Source of the DNA: Alphaproteobacteria bacterium
GTDB taxonomy: Bacteria > Pseudomonadota > Alphaproteobacteria > Acetobacterales > Acetobacteraceae
Length of the DNA: 56,625 nucleotides
Assembly (NCBI GenBank): GCA_017307285.1
Contig: JAFKFI010000102.1
Span: forward strand, 1 to 56,625
Reading direction: 5' to 3'
Every line of letters starts with the position of its first letter. Position 1 is the stretch's first letter. The notes below the pieces were generated by a model. The model searched no databases. It was not told the origin of the DNA and worked only from the letters and a program-made list of their open reading frames with translations. A program made the translations under genes and the position numbers. Positions 19,144 through 28,458 of this stretch are shown here, piece after piece.

Positions 19144-19649
19144 CGCGATGCCCCGCCCTCGGCGTCCAGGACTTGTTCGGGACTGTCCGGCTTGGCACGA
19201 CGCCGGGCCGCCCCCGCCTTCGCCGTGGTTTCGCCAGCTGGCTCTGCCCGGCGGCGGCCGAACAGCTCCAGCCGCATCGACACGAGGTCGAACCCAAGAC
19301 GGGCCGCGATCGCCTGCATCACGCGCTCATGCTCCGCATCCTGGAATTCGATCACCTTGCCCGAGTCGATGTCGATCAAATGGTAGTGGTGGCCATGCTC
19401 GGTGGGCTCGTAGCGCGCCCGTCCGCCGCCGAAATCCCGCCGCTCCAGGATGCCTTTCTCCTCGAGCAACCGGACCGTCCGGTAGACCGTGGCGATCGAG
19501 ATGCGGCCGTCGAGCGCCGCCGAGCGGCGGTAGAGCTCCTCCACGTCGGGATGATCGCTCGCCTCCGACAGGACGCGCGCGATGACCCGGCGCTGGCCGG
19601 TCATCTTCAGTCCCCTCTCGACGCAGAGGCGCTCGATCCGCGATTCCAT
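19140..19649 (-). CDS. fur: Fur-family metalloregulator
   Basis: A 169-aa Fur protein. The winged-helix segment ISIATVYRTVRLLEEKGIL is followed by the metal-site EHGHHYHLIDIDSGKVIEF and the dimerisation helices. The CxxC structural zinc pair found just after this point in enterobacterial Fur is absent, as is usual in alphaproteobacterial Fur/Mur proteins, so it may sense iron or manganese. An Arg/Ala-rich C-terminal tail of about 35 residues is extra. It is followed directly by olsB, an unusual pairing of metal regulator and lipid gene that may couple their expression. Confidence 0.9.
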   Translation of the reverse strand: MESRIERLCVERGLKMTGQRRVIARVLSEASDHPDVEELYRRSAALDGRISIATVYRTVRLLEEKGILERRDFGGGRARYEPTEHGHHYHLIDIDSGKVIEFQDAEHERVMQAIAARLGFDLVSMRLELFGRRRAEPAGETTAKAGAARRRAKPDSPEQVLDAEGGASR

Positions 19650-19833
19650 CCGATCCCTTGCGGCCCGCTTCGTAGCCCGGCGATGATAACCCGACGGTCC
19701 ACCCAGGCGATGCCCGGACACGGAGGCCCCGACCCGAGCGATGGCCACGGCGTAGCCGATGCGGGCGGCTCCTGTCCAACGCCGCGTCTGCCCGACCCCG
19801 TTCCGAGCAGGCGCGGGACGGGCGAACCGCCAG

Positions 19834-20250
19834 CTACTTCCGCCCGGCGGTACGCGGCTTGGTGCCGAGGCCGATCTTCTTGGCCAGCGACGACCTGTGC
19901 CGGGCATAGTTGGGCGCCACCATCGGGTAGTCGGACGCCAAACCCCAGCGCTCCCGGTATTGCTCCGGCGTCATGTTGTAGGCGGTCTTCAGATGCCGTT
20001 TCAGCATCTTCAATTTCTTGCCGTCCTCCAGGCAGATGATGTGATCGGGGAAGACGGATTTCTTGACGGGAACCGCCGGCTGCGGCCGATCCGGCTGTGC
20101 TGGTTCCTTGCCGACGCCGGAGAGTGTCTTGAAGACCTCCTGGATCAGCGAGGGCAGTGCATCCGGCGGAACCGAATTGTTGGAGACATGGGCGGAGACG
20201 ATTTGCGCCACCAGTCCCAGCACGTTCTGGTTTGCCGGACTTTCGGCCAT
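19834..20250 (-). CDS. mucR: MucR/Ros-family transcriptional regulator
   Basis: A 138-aa alphaproteobacterial regulator. The C-terminal domain has the family order ICLEDGKKLKMLKRHL, MTPEQYRERWGL, DYPMVAPNYA and SLAKKIGLG. The Ros-type zinc finger is incomplete: one Cys and the KRHL His are kept, but the second Cys is Asp and the later His is Ala (TAYNM), as in zinc-independent Ros homologues. The start at 20250 follows AAGGA by 6-7 bases. A dyad lies about 28 bp upstream. Confidence 0.9.
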   Translation of the reverse strand: MAESPANQNVLGLVAQIVSAHVSNNSVPPDALPSLIQEVFKTLSGVGKEPAQPDRPQPAVPVKKSVFPDHIICLEDGKKLKMLKRHLKTAYNMTPEQYRERWGLASDYPMVAPNYARHRSSLAKKIGLGTKPRTAGRK

Positions 20251-20277
20251 CACAGGTCCTTTCAGATACAAGACTTT

Positions 20278-20291
20278 CACCATATAAGGTG
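20278..20291. promoter_or_regulatory. Dyad in the mucR/tusA intergenic region
   Basis: CACC and GGTG flank the AT-only hexamer ATATAA (one extra T/A pair extends each side), 28 bp upstream of mucR and 61 bp upstream of tusA. MucR proteins bind AT-rich sites and repress their own genes, so this is a candidate autoregulatory site or part of a promoter. Seen by eye only. Confidence 0.35.
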
Positions 20292-20351
20292 TACTCTAGC
20301 CGTTTCGCAATGGATATTCGGCCCGTCAATAACCGGGCAATGGTGATAAAG

Positions 20352-20588
20352 ATGAAATCCGCGGACCGCGAAATCGACATAACAGCCGACACCTGCCCCA
20401 TGACCTTCGTGCGCACCCGCCTCGCACTCGATCGGCTGTCACCTGGGCAAACTCTGTTGGTGCGGCTGCGCGGCGACGAGCCGCTGCGCAACGTGCCGCG
20501 CTCGGCGCAGGAACAAGGGCACGCGGTGCTTTCCCTGGAAACCGATTCCGACGGCGTCAGCCGGCTGCTGCTGCGTCGCGGGGGCTGA
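20352..20588 (+). CDS. TusA/SirA-family sulfur carrier protein
   Basis: A 78-aa cytoplasmic protein. It begins with a beta strand (EIDITADTC) and the conserved CPMTFVRTRLAL, whose Cys carries the persulfide in TusA. This is followed by GQTLLVRLRGDEPLRNVP and a final strand with VLSLETD. The ATG at 20352 gives the normal family length; ATGs at 20310 and 20340 would add unconserved residues. The 3' end overlaps the convergent rimI gene by 32 bp. It may serve tRNA thiolation or Moco sulfuration; the acceptor is unknown. Confidence 0.82.
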   Translation: MKSADREIDITADTCPMTFVRTRLALDRLSPGQTLLVRLRGDEPLRNVPRSAQEQGHAVLSLETDSDGVSRLLLRRGG

Positions 20589-21024
20589 GCGGGCTGCGCA
20601 GTACCAGCGCGTCGGTGCCATCCGCGTAGTAGCGCGCGCGTCGCCCGACCTCGGCGAACCCGGCGCGTGCGTACAATTTCCGCGCCGCCTCGTTGCCGAC
20701 CGACACCTCGAGGAACATCGCCGCCGCACCCCGCACGGCCGCCTCCGCCATCGCCGCGTCGAGCAGCGCTGCCCCCACCCCCTGCCGCCGCGCCGGCTCC
20801 GCCACCGCGAGGGTCAGCACCTCAGCCTCGCCGCCGGCCACGCGGGCGAGGATCATCCCGGCCCCCGCCGAGAACAGGCCGAACGCGCCGGGCAATTCCA
20901 ACGAAAGCGCCATCGCATCCGGCCCCCACGCTTCGTTCTCCGGAAAGGCCGAGGCGTGAATGACCGCCAGCATGATCGCGTGTACCGGCGCCGCCGGCAC
21001 GATGACCTTATCCGGTCCGATCAT
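20557..21024 (-). CDS. rimI: Ribosomal protein S18-alanine N-acetyltransferase RimI / GNAT acetyltransferase
   Basis: A 155-aa GNAT enzyme with the acetyl-CoA loop ARRQGVGAALLDAA and the conserved VSVGNEAARKLYARAGFAEVGRR of the RimI group. The start overlaps the tsaB stop by 4 bp, the classic tsaB-rimI pairing. In bacteria RimI acetylates the N-terminus of S18, although other targets are possible in this lineage. Confidence 0.9.
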   Translation of the reverse strand: MIGPDKVIVPAAPVHAIMLAVIHASAFPENEAWGPDAMALSLELPGAFGLFSAGAGMILARVAGGEAEVLTLAVAEPARRQGVGAALLDAAMAEAAVRGAAAMFLEVSVGNEAARKLYARAGFAEVGRRARYYADGTDALVLRSPLSPRDAAAAG

Positions 21025-21683
21025 GGCGCCGTCGGCGGCGGACGCAGGCCGCCGGCCGGAAGTTTCGCCTCGGGCTCATCGACATAGAGCGGCTGCGCCG
21101 GGCGCGGCGGCAGAGCACCGGTCCGCCGCGCCAACCCGGCCATCGCGACGTGCCGCACAAGCGGCAGCCGGGCATCCGTCAGCATGACGTCCACGCCCCG
21201 GGCCGCGAGCCGCCCGGCTACCGCGATCGCCGCGTCACCGCCAACCGCAACGCGCCCGGCGGGCAACGGCAGCACGTCCAGCGCATGGGCAGCCACCGCG
21301 CCGTCACGTTCGATGAACACCCGTCCGCGCCGGCTATCGACCGCCGACCAGAAGGCCCGTCCGCCGAGATGCGGCAGCGCATCGGCCAGCGCCTCGCCGA
21401 CAGTCACCCCGATCACCGGCAGGCCGGCCGGCAGCGCGATGCCGTGCGCCAGCGCGAGCCCCGCCCGTACTCCGGTGAAACTACCCGGCCCGACCGTCAC
21501 CGCCATGAAATCAAGCGCGCCCGCCGCGAGCCCGGCCTCCGTCAGCACCTCCGCCACCATGTCCGGCAAAAGCGCCGCGTGCCCACGCGCCACATCCTGT
21601 TGGCGCGACGCGATCAACTCCCCGTCGACCACGATCCCCGCCGAGCAGCGCGCCAGCGCCGAATCGAGTGCCAATATCCGCAT
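21021..21683 (-). CDS. tsaB: tRNA t6A biosynthesis protein TsaB
   Basis: A 220-aa Kae1/YgjD-like protein, scaffold of the TsaBDE complex. The N-terminal ILALDSALARCSAGI and the phosphate-binding VTVGPGSFTGVRAGLALAHG are diagnostic. The ATG at 21683 is preceded by an in-frame GTG one codon earlier. Together with rimI it forms a short minus-strand unit; tsaE is elsewhere in the window. Confidence 0.94.
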   Translation of the reverse strand: MRILALDSALARCSAGIVVDGELIASRQQDVARGHAALLPDMVAEVLTEAGLAAGALDFMAVTVGPGSFTGVRAGLALAHGIALPAGLPVIGVTVGEALADALPHLGGRAFWSAVDSRRGRVFIERDGAVAAHALDVLPLPAGRVAVGGDAAIAVAGRLAARGVDVMLTDARLPLVRHVAMAGLARRTGALPPRPAQPLYVDEPEAKLPAGGLRPPPTAP

Positions 21684-21731
21684 CACGCGCGGACCCTAGC
21701 CGCAAGCCTCACTCAGGGCTAATTGCTTCTC

Positions 21732-21752
21732 CCCCTCCCACACGGGGAGGGG
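21732..21752. repeat. GC-rich hairpin between CBS gene and tsaB
   Basis: CCCCTCCC (21732-21739) and its complement GGGAGGGG (21745-21752) flank a 5-base loop. It resembles the core of the palindromic element found in addB and may be a degenerate copy. Located after the CBS gene stop, it could also act as a terminator, although no T run follows. Confidence 0.5.
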
Positions 21753-21771
21753 TTCTGCTTGGCGCCATTGC

Positions 21772-22206
21772 TCAGGAACGCATCCGCGTAATTTCGAGCA
21801 GCACGTTCGCTTCGAGCTCCTTCTCGTCGAGCCGGTATTTCACCAGGTCGCCGATGCTCACCAGCCCGACCAGCTCGTCGCCTTGCAGCACCGGCAGATG
21901 GCGGATGCGCTTCATCGTCATCAGACCGAGCGCGGCGTCGATCCGGTCGTCCAGATGGGCGCTGAAGAAGGGCGAGGTCATCAGCTCATGGACCTCGAAG
22001 TCGTAGGCTTGCGCCCCGTGCCGGGCGATCGCCTTGACCAGGTCGCGCTCGGAGAAGATGCCGGTGGGCTTGTACCATCGGTCCTCCACGACCAACGCGC
22101 CGATGCGCCGCTCGGCGAGCTTCTGCACGGCGACGCTGACCTTGTCGGTGGTGCGGACCGTGATCACTTCGCGGCCCTTGGTACGCAGGACATCTGAAAT
22201 GAGCAT
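21772..22206 (-). CDS. CBS-pair domain protein
   Basis: A 144-aa protein consisting of two CBS motifs and almost nothing else, a Bateman module binding adenosine nucleotides. The first has TDKVSVAVQKLAERRIGALVV, the second DDRIDAALGLMTMKRIRHLPV followed by LVGLVSIGDLVKYRL. ATG 22206 is preceded by a strong AAGGAGG. It stands alone between corC (62 bp upstream) and tsaB (88 bp downstream). Stand-alone CBS pairs usually regulate another protein; the partner is unknown. Confidence 0.9.
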   Translation of the reverse strand: MLISDVLRTKGREVITVRTTDKVSVAVQKLAERRIGALVVEDRWYKPTGIFSERDLVKAIARHGAQAYDFEVHELMTSPFFSAHLDDRIDAALGLMTMKRIRHLPVLQGDELVGLVSIGDLVKYRLDEKELEANVLLEITRMRS

Positions 22207-22267
22207 GGGTGCCTCCTTCCGCATGCTATATGGCGTGCGACCGGCCCCGTTCCAACGTGCCGCCTTG

Positions 22268-23164
22268 CTACTCCGCGGCGGCGGATTGCGGCGTGGGGCG
22301 GCGCACCCGCAGCCGCCGGATGCGCCGCGCGTCGGCCTCCAATACGCGAAACTCGATGCCCGACGGATGGCTGATCACTTCGCCTTTCGCAGGCACGCGG
22401 CCGGCCAGCGTGAAGACCAGCCCGCCGACCGTATCGATGTCGGCGTTGCGCTCGTCCTCGGTCAGCACCGGGCCCACGCGCTTCTCGAAATCCTCGACGT
22501 CCATGCGGGCGTTGACGTCGAGCGCGCCGTCGCCGCGCTCGCTGATCATCGGCACCGTTACTTCGTCGTGCTCGTCGGAAATGTCGCCCACGATGGTCTC
22601 GACCAGATCCTCGATGGTGACGAGCCCGTCGATGCCGCCATACTCGTCGACCACCAGCGCCAGATGCATCCGCGCCTGCCGCATCTGCAGCAAGAGGTCG
22701 AGCACCGGGACGTTGGGCGCCACCATCAGCGGGCGCCGCAGGATGGCCTCCAGCGAGAACGCCTCGGCGCGGCCGACATAGGCGAACACGTCCTTGATGT
22801 GGATCATGCCGAGAACGTCGTCGAGCTGCTCGCGATAGACCGGCAGGCGCGAATGGCCGTCAGTGCGGATCTGTTCGAGCGCCTGTTGCAGGGTGACGTC
22901 AGCGCGCATCGCCACGATGTCGGGGCGCGGCACCATCACGTCGTCGGCCGTGGTGCCGCGCAGGCGCAGCACGTTGGCAATCAGCGCCCGCTCCTGCCGG
23001 TCGAGCTCGGGCTGCATCCCCGGAGTGGTCGGCGCCTCGGCGGCCTCCTGCACCAGCTCGGCGATCGACTCGCGCACGCTTTGTTCAACCGCTCGCCGCA
23101 GCAAGAGGTCGCGGAGACGGCCGAGCAGCTGGGCGCGATGGCCGTTGTGGTGGGCGCCGCTCAT
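22268..23164 (-). CDS. corC: CorC/TlyC family CBS and transporter-associated domain protein
   Basis: A 298-aa protein with a CBS pair ([23 protein letters not shown] and the [23 protein letters not shown] block), the signature [23 protein letters not shown], and the C-terminal CorC_HlyC domain. It has no membrane segment, so it is the soluble CorC type often linked to magnesium/cobalt efflux. The ATG at 23164 overlaps the ybeY stop (ATGA). Confidence 0.92.
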   Translation of the reverse strand: MSGAHHNGHRAQLLGRLRDLLLRRAVEQSVRESIAELVQEAAEAPTTPGMQPELDRQERALIANVLRLRGTTADDVMVPRPDIVAMRADVTLQQALEQIRTDGHSRLPVYREQLDDVLGMIHIKDVFAYVGRAEAFSLEAILRRPLMVAPNVPVLDLLLQMRQARMHLALVVDEYGGIDGLVTIEDLVETIVGDISDEHDEVTVPMISERGDGALDVNARMDVEDFEKRVGPVLTEDERNADIDTVGGLVFTLAGRVPAKGEVISHPSGIEFRVLEADARRIRRLRVRRPTPQSAAAE

Positions 23165-23634
23165 GCGCGCTTCCACGGATTGGGCACCCGCAACCGGTGC
23201 AGGATACGCGCCTCGGCCATCTCCATCCGCCGCGCCTCCCCCGCCTGGTGATGGTCATGCCCGCGAAGATGCAGCGCGCCATGCACGACCAGATGCGCGA
23301 GGTGATGCGCCGTCCGGCGGCCCGCTGCCGCCGCCTCCCGCCGCACTACGCCGAGCGCGAGGATCACCTCGCCGCCCATGCTGTCGCCGTTCGGGCCGGG
23401 TGCCAAACCCTCGTACGTGAGGACATTGGTCGGCTTGTTGCGCCCGCGATGGCGGGCGTTGAGGCGCTTGACCGTCCTGTCATCGGCCAGCACGACGCTG
23501 CCGGCCGCTCCGGCGGCGCGCGCCGCGCGTGTGGCGACGTGCTCGGCCCGCGGCACGAACCGCCGCCACGCCACGTCTGCCACGATAACCGGGATCCCCG
23601 CCGATGCGGGGCCCCTACTTCCTCCTGGGTCCAT
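23161..23634 (-). CDS. ybeY: Endoribonuclease YbeY (16S rRNA maturation)
   Basis: A 157-aa zinc-dependent RNase. The three-His metal site is [11 protein letters not shown], with the family Tyr replaced by His. Upstream is the typical [18 protein letters not shown], equivalent to the usual LN..FRG.D.pTDVLSF. The ATG at 23634 starts 2 bp after the phoH stop, and corC overlaps its end, giving the usual phoH-ybeY-corC order. Confidence 0.93.
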   Translation of the reverse strand: MDPGGSRGPASAGIPVIVADVAWRRFVPRAEHVATRAARAAGAAGSVVLADDRTVKRLNARHRGRNKPTNVLTYEGLAPGPNGDSMGGEVILALGVVRREAAAAGRRTAHHLAHLVVHGALHLRGHDHHQAGEARRMEMAEARILHRLRVPNPWKRA

Positions 23635-23636
23635 CT

Positions 23637-24728
23637 CTACTTGCCGGTTCCTGAGCCGGATTGTACCACCGCTGGCCGGTTCTGAGCCACCCCGGCTCGC
23701 AAGCCCTCGCGACGGGTGTCGCCCTCGGCCGCCTCGCGCTGCTCATACGCATCGACGATCTTCGCCACCAAGGGGTGACGTACCACGTCGCGCTTATCGA
23801 AGCGGACCACCTGGATGCCGGCCACGCCCTCCAGCGTATCGAGCGCGTCACGCAGGCCGCAGCGCGTGCCGGGCGGCAGGTCCACTTGGCTGAGATCGCC
23901 CGTCACGACCATGCGAGTGCCCTCGCCCATGCGGGTGAGGAACATCTTCATCTGCACCGGCGTGGTGTTCTGCGCCTCGTCGAGGATGACGAAGGAATGC
24001 GCCAGCGTGCGGCCCCGCATGAAGGCAAGCGGCGCGACCTCGATCTCGCCATTGGCCAGCCGCCTGATCACCTGCTCGCCCGGCATCATGTCGTGCAGCG
24101 CGTCGTAGAGCGGCCGGAGATAGGGGTCGACCTTCTCCTTCATGTCGCCTGGCAGGAAGCCGAGCCGTTCGCCGGCCTCGACCGCCGGGCGAGACAGCAC
24201 GATCCGGTCGACCTTGCCGGCCTGCAGCATGGCCACCGCCTGGGCCACAGCGAGATAGGTCTTGCCCGTCCCGGCAGGGCCGATGCCGAACACCATCTCC
24301 TGCGAGGCCAGCGCGTCCATATAGGCCGCCTGCCCCGGGCTGCGCGGCCCCACCGCCCCCCGACGGGTGCGAATGGCAGGGAGGTCCGACAGCGGCAGGC
24401 GGGGATCGGCCTCGGCGTCGGCCAGCCGGATCGCCGCCTCCACGTCGGGCTTGCCCACGCTCTCGCCGCGCTCCAGCCGATGCCATAGCCCCTGCAAGGC
24501 CGCCTGTGCCGCGTCCACGCGCGACGGCTCGCCGGCGATCGCCACCCGGTTGCCCCGGCACGACATACGCACCCCGAGCGCCTGCTCAAGACGGACCAAA
24601 TGGCGGTCATGGTCGCCGAGCAAAAGGGGAAGCAGCGTGTTGTCGTTGAACTGGAGGGTGATGGCCTTCCCTCCGGCCGAGCCGGGCAAAGGGGAAGCGG
24701 TGGCGGCGGTCGCGGCGAGGTGGGTCAA
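23637..24728 (-). CDS. PhoH-like ATPase
   Basis: A 363-aa cytoplasmic P-loop ATPase. An N-terminal KH-like region is followed by Walker [12 protein letters not shown], Walker [11 protein letters not shown] and the sensor block [12 protein letters not shown]. The TTG at 24728 overlaps the miaB stop as TTGA and is the only plausible start that keeps the conserved N-terminus without running through miaB. The C-terminal 30 residues are low-complexity. Function is tied to RNA metabolism through the ybeY partnership. Confidence 0.92.
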   Translation of the reverse strand: MTHLAATAATASPLPGSAGGKAITLQFNDNTLLPLLLGDHDRHLVRLEQALGVRMSCRGNRVAIAGEPSRVDAAQAALQGLWHRLERGESVGKPDVEAAIRLADAEADPRLPLSDLPAIRTRRGAVGPRSPGQAAYMDALASQEMVFGIGPAGTGKTYLAVAQAVAMLQAGKVDRIVLSRPAVEAGERLGFLPGDMKEKVDPYLRPLYDALHDMMPGEQVIRRLANGEIEVAPLAFMRGRTLAHSFVILDEAQNTTPVQMKMFLTRMGEGTRMVVTGDLSQVDLPPGTRCGLRDALDTLEGVAGIQVVRFDKRDVVRHPLVAKIVDAYEQREAAEGDTRREGLRAGVAQNRPAVVQSGSGTGK

Positions 24729-26134
24729 GCGGAGGCTCGCTCCTGGGGTTGCATGGTTGGGGTTTGCAGCGTTCCGGTTAGAGAATTGGGGAGGGCCGCC
24801 CCGATCTTCACCGGGGCAATCGCGCCGATCAGCTCCGCGGGGCCGGCGAGATGCACCGGCTGGAGGAACGGGGAGCGTCCGGCGATCTGGCCCGGATGGC
24901 GGCCAGCACCGGTGAACAGCACAGGCAGGCTCAAACCGACGCACGAACCGTTGAACGCGGCCTGCTGCTCGCGGAGCAAAGCCTGAAGCGCCTGCAGCCG
25001 AGCGTCCTTCTCGGCCTCCGCCACCTGGCCGGGCGCTCCGGCCGCAGGCGTGCCGGGCCGCGGTGAATATTTGAAGCTGAACGCTTGGGCGAAGCCGATC
25101 TCGCGCACCAGGGCCAGGGTTGCGTCGAAATCCGCCGCCGTCTCGCCGGGGTGACCGACGATGAAGTCGGACGACAAGGCGAGGTCCGGCCGCGCCGCGC
25201 GCAGCCGCTCGATCAGGCCGAGATAGTCGGCCGCGCTATGCTTGCGGTTCATCGCCGCGAGCATCCGGTCCGAGCCCGACTGCACCGGCAGGTGCAGGAA
25301 CGGCATCAGCGCCGGCACCTCGGCGTGCGCCGCGACCAGCTCCGCGTCCATGTCGCGCGGATGCGAGGTGGTGTAGCGCAGCCGCAGCAGGTCCGGGATT
25401 TCGGCGAGCTCGCGGATCAGCCTGCCGAGGCCCCACGTTCCGCCATCGGGCGCCTCGCCGTGCCAGGCATTCACGTTCTGCCCGAGCAGCGTGATCTCGC
25501 GCGCGCCTTGCGCCACCAGCCGCCGCGCCTCGGCCAGCACCGAGACCGCCGGGCGGCTCGCCTCCGCGCCGCGCGTATAGGGCACGACGCAGAAGCTGCA
25601 GAACTTGTCGCAGCCTTCCTGCACGGTGAGGAACGCGGTGATGCCCTGCGGAGCGGCGACATCGGGCAGCAGATCGAATTTCTGCTCGGGCGGGAAATCG
25701 GTCTCGATCACCGCCCCTCCGGCCCGCGCCGCACGCGCCACCATCTCGGGCAGGCGATGATAGGTCTGCGGCCCCAGCACGATGTCGACGAACGGCGCGC
25801 GCGCGAGGATTTCGGCCCCCTCCGCCTGTGCCACGCAGCCGGCGACGGCGAGCACCATCCGGCCGCCCTCGGCCTCGCGCCGCTCCTTCAGCAGGCGCAG
25901 CCGGCCGAGCTCGGAGAACACCTTCTCTGTGGCCCGGTCGCGAATGTGGCAGGTGTTGAGGATCACCATGTCCGCGCCGTCCGGCACCGGCGACGGCGCG
26001 TAGCCGAGCGGGGCCAGCACGTCGGTCATTCGGCCGCTGTCATAGACGTTCATCTGACAGCCCCAGGTGATCACGTGCAGCCGCTTCGAGGGCCGGCCAA
26101 TCGTATCGGGTTCCGTCAGATCTGCTCGCCTCAT
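24725..26134 (-). CDS. miaB: tRNA-2-methylthio-N6-dimethylallyladenosine synthase MiaB
   Basis: A 469-aa radical SAM methylthiotransferase acting on tRNA A37. The N-terminal cluster Cys residues are in [19 protein letters not shown] and [11 protein letters not shown]; the radical SAM motif is [10 protein letters not shown]-terminal TRAM-like domain follows. The ATG at 26134 is chosen because GGAG lies 8 bases upstream; 26158 is an alternative start. It heads the miaB-phoH-ybeY-corC run. Confidence 0.93.
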   Translation of the reverse strand: MRRADLTEPDTIGRPSKRLHVITWGCQMNVYDSGRMTDVLAPLGYAPSPVPDGADMVILNTCHIRDRATEKVFSELGRLRLLKERREAEGGRMVLAVAGCVAQAEGAEILARAPFVDIVLGPQTYHRLPEMVARAARAGGAVIETDFPPEQKFDLLPDVAAPQGITAFLTVQEGCDKFCSFCVVPYTRGAEASRPAVSVLAEARRLVAQGAREITLLGQNVNAWHGEAPDGGTWGLGRLIRELAEIPDLLRLRYTTSHPRDMDAELVAAHAEVPALMPFLHLPVQSGSDRMLAAMNRKHSAADYLGLIERLRAARPDLALSSDFIVGHPGETAADFDATLALVREIGFAQAFSFKYSPRPGTPAAGAPGQVAEAEKDARLQALQALLREQQAAFNGSCVGLSLPVLFTGAGRHPGQIAGRSPFLQPVHLAGPAELIGAIAPVKIGAALPNSLTGTLQTPTMQPQERASA

Positions 26135-26357
26135 CGCCTGCGCTCCGCCTCGTCGCATCGGGTCGGCCCGGTGCTGAAGGCGGGAGAAATCGTCGGATGG
26201 TCCGGGCGGGTCAAGCGCGGGGTCGAGGCGGGCTCTCCTTTTGGACGGCCGGTTTCGGCCGTCGGCCATAGTCTGGCAGGAAGGACCGATGCGCTGTCAA
26301 CCACGGATCGGCGTCACGCTGCGATGGGGCATCGCGGTGCAACCGGGAGCCGCCGCA

Positions 26358-26394
26358 CCGGGAGCCCTCGGCAGTTGCTGCCGTGGACTCCCGG
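26358..26394. terminator. Nested hairpin downstream of the PEP-CTERM gene
   Basis: CCGGGAG (26358-26364) pairs with CTCCCGG (26388-26394), enclosing GGCAG/CTGCC (26370-26374 with 26378-26382) around a 3-base loop. It lies 16 bp past the stop of the PEP-CTERM gene on the minus strand and before miaB. No T run follows, so termination is plausible but unproven. Confidence 0.45.
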
Positions 26395-26409
26395 CACGCC
26401 GGCGGCGCG

Positions 26410-27033
26410 CTACGACCGGCGGCGACGCCGCCGCGCGGCGAGGCCGAGCCCAATGAGCCCGCTCGCGAGCAGCGTCATGCTGGCCGGCTCGGGAACGCCG
26501 CCGACCGATCCGGTAATGCCGCCCGAGACCGGAGCTTCGAGCGAGAAATAGGTCGTGGCACCCGGCGCCAACCCGCCGATAAAGTTGACCAGGCCAGTGC
26601 TGTTGCCGACGATGTTGCTGAAGTAGCTGAGGGGACCACCATAGCCGCTGGTGTCCTTCGCATTGTGCGCGATTCCGGCATAAGCGTCGATTCCGTCGCC
26701 ATCGAAGCCGAATATATTCGAGCCAGTGAGCGAGATGCTGCTGATGGCCTTCGTTGAGGTGTTCGAGATGCCGACCAGTACGTCCTCGATACTCTCGTAG
26801 GTGATACCGACCGTGCTGTTGGCCGGGACTTGCGCGATCGTCAGCGTGTTGCTGTTCGGAACGACCGTGATATCGATCGTGCAATCCTTGGCGCTGCCAG
26901 GGCCACCACCGCCGAAGGGGCCCTTGCCCACTACATTCGGGCACGCGCCGGTCGGGAACGCCACCGCTGGAGCGGCAGCGAACCCCATCCCAGCAATTAT
27001 CGAGCCGGCGAACAGGATCACAGAAACTCTCAT
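26410..27033 (-). CDS. PEP-CTERM sorting domain protein
   Basis: A 207-aa exported protein with an N-terminal signal peptide of about 25 residues (cut near AVAFP). The Ser/Thr/Gly-rich beta-type body contains many Asn residues. The classical C-terminal signal is VPEPASM, a hydrophobic helix and the basic tail RRRRRRS. Such proteins are recognised by exosortase and are often linked to exopolysaccharide. No exosortase is in the window. Base composition of the gene is lower in GC than its neighbours. GGGAG lies 9 bases upstream of the ATG. Function of the body is unknown. Confidence 0.88.
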   Translation of the reverse strand: MRVSVILFAGSIIAGMGFAAAPAVAFPTGACPNVVGKGPFGGGGPGSAKDCTIDITVVPNSNTLTIAQVPANSTVGITYESIEDVLVGISNTSTKAISSISLTGSNIFGFDGDGIDAYAGIAHNAKDTSGYGGPLSYFSNIVGNSTGLVNFIGGLAPGATTYFSLEAPVSGGITGSVGGVPEPASMTLLASGLIGLGLAARRRRRRS

Positions 27034-27434
27034 TTCGTGGATCTCCCAGGTTTTGCTCGGCGCGGTTCCTTACGCAATTTCTGTACCAGGCTGCCAATTC
27101 AGCCGATATCAAGTAGTTGTCTTAAGTTGAAGGAGCCCTGTTGCGCACACCTGTAAAGACCGCCGACACTTGGCCTTTGTAACAGCGGTCGGCGCCAGCC
27201 TTAACATTCTCTCCGCAGAAAGTCCCGACAGGAAAATAGGAGGCATTTGGAAGTATTCGGCAAAGCGCTCGCAACCGGCCGTCCTGTCAAAATTTCCACT
27301 ACAACTTTCGGCTGACATTGGCGTGAAGTCGGCGCGAAGCCGGAGAAAGACCCGATCGCGATGCGCGCCTATTCCGCGGTCCGGGCAACCATGACCGTCG
27401 GATTTCTTTACGGTCCCGAGTGGGTCGCGCCCGC
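27034..27434. other. Intergenic region, 401 bp, AT-richer than average
   Basis: The gap lies between the LPLAT gene (stop at 27435) and the PEP-CTERM gene (start at 27033), both on the minus strand. It should hold the PEP-CTERM promoter. I find no convincing coding frame with a ribosome site and no clear -24/-12 sigma-54 element, although PEP-CTERM genes are often sigma-54 controlled. Reading frames through it give no recognisable protein. Confidence 0.5.
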
Positions 27435-28391
27435 CTAGACCTGCCGCGAGGCCAAACCTTCGACTCGCATCGCGTTCAGATCGAACGTGGACGTGGGCCG
27501 GTTCTGCCGCAGGGTCGCCGCCCCGTCCGCAACCGTCGCCCAGATCGCCTCGGCTAGCGCCTTGCGGTTGCCAAAGCGGGCCGGATCGAGCGGCGGGTGC
27601 AGCAGCACCGTCACCCGCAATCCCCGATGCTGGGCCAGCCGCCAGAAATGCGAGGCGATATCCATGTCGCCATACCAGGCGAACAGCGGCCGGCACGCCC
27701 GCCCCGCCGGCAGCCCGCCCAGCCGGTCATAGACCACTGAGACCGGCTGGATCAGCGGGCACGGGTCACCCCCGGCGATCGCGAAGAAGGCCGAGCGGAA
27801 CGGCAGCACCCGTGAACCATCCGACGTGGTGCCCTCGGGAAACAGCACGAGATTGTCGCCCTCGGCCAGCCGCCCGATCATCGAGTCGCGCTCCTGGCGG
27901 GTGGTCGTGCGCTGGCGGCTGATGAACACCGTCCGACCGAGCCGCGCGATGGTGCTGACCACCGGCCAGCGCGCCACGTCGTCCTTGGAGATGAAGCAGG
28001 CCTCGAGCCGTCCGCCGAGCACCGGTATGTCGAGCCAGGAGGAGTGATTGGAGACGAACACCGCCGGCCGGCGGCTGCCGCCATGCGCGCCGGGAATCGG
28101 CTGCCCGGCAACCTGCACGTGGAGGCCCATGATCCGGCAGAACACGCTCCAATAGGTCCGCGCGAACACCACCTTCGGCCGCCCTGGCAGCAGGATGCAG
28201 ACGGCCTGCACCGGAACGGCGAACAGCGTCCAGAGCAAGATCATCACCAGCCGCCGGATCGCCCGCGCCGGGCGCAGCACGCTTCGGCGCTCTGCTGCGA
28301 ACAGCGTGCCGCGTGGCCAGGCGCCCGGCGCCGCGTCAGGCGCCAGTCGGTCGGTCGAGCTTCTGCGAGCGGAAGGGAACGAACCCTGCAT
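27435..28391 (-). CDS. Lysophospholipid acyltransferase (PlsC-like 1-acyl-glycerol-3-phosphate acyltransferase)
   Basis: 318 aa. A hydrophobic segment near residue 50 anchors the protein. The LPLAT catalytic NHSSWLD (H-x4-D) follows, then the substrate block FPEGTTSDG and a conserved VSVVYDR. The ATG at 28391 removes an unconserved upstream extension. It transfers acyl groups to lysophosphatidate or, as an OlsA-like enzyme, to lyso-ornithine lipid. With an OlsB-like gene at 18313 the second option deserves mention but is not shown by the sequence. Confidence 0.87.
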   Translation of the reverse strand: MQGSFPSARRSSTDRLAPDAAPGAWPRGTLFAAERRSVLRPARAIRRLVMILLWTLFAVPVQAVCILLPGRPKVVFARTYWSVFCRIMGLHVQVAGQPIPGAHGGSRRPAVFVSNHSSWLDIPVLGGRLEACFISKDDVARWPVVSTIARLGRTVFISRQRTTTRQERDSMIGRLAEGDNLVLFPEGTTSDGSRVLPFRSAFFAIAGGDPCPLIQPVSVVYDRLGGLPAGRACRPLFAWYGDMDIASHFWRLAQHRGLRVTVLLHPPLDPARFGNRKALAEAIWATVADGAATLRQNRPTSTFDLNAMRVEGLASRQV

Positions 28392-28458
28392 CACGCGGGC
28401 ATACCGCAGCCATTGTGCTGGAACAATGTAGCGGGCGCGACGGTTCCGCGAGCCTTGC

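Noticed and set aside
27034-27434. Possible -24/-12 sigma-54 promoter for the PEP-CTERM gene
   Set aside because: The best TGGC...GC pairing has the wrong spacing by two bases, so I do not claim it.
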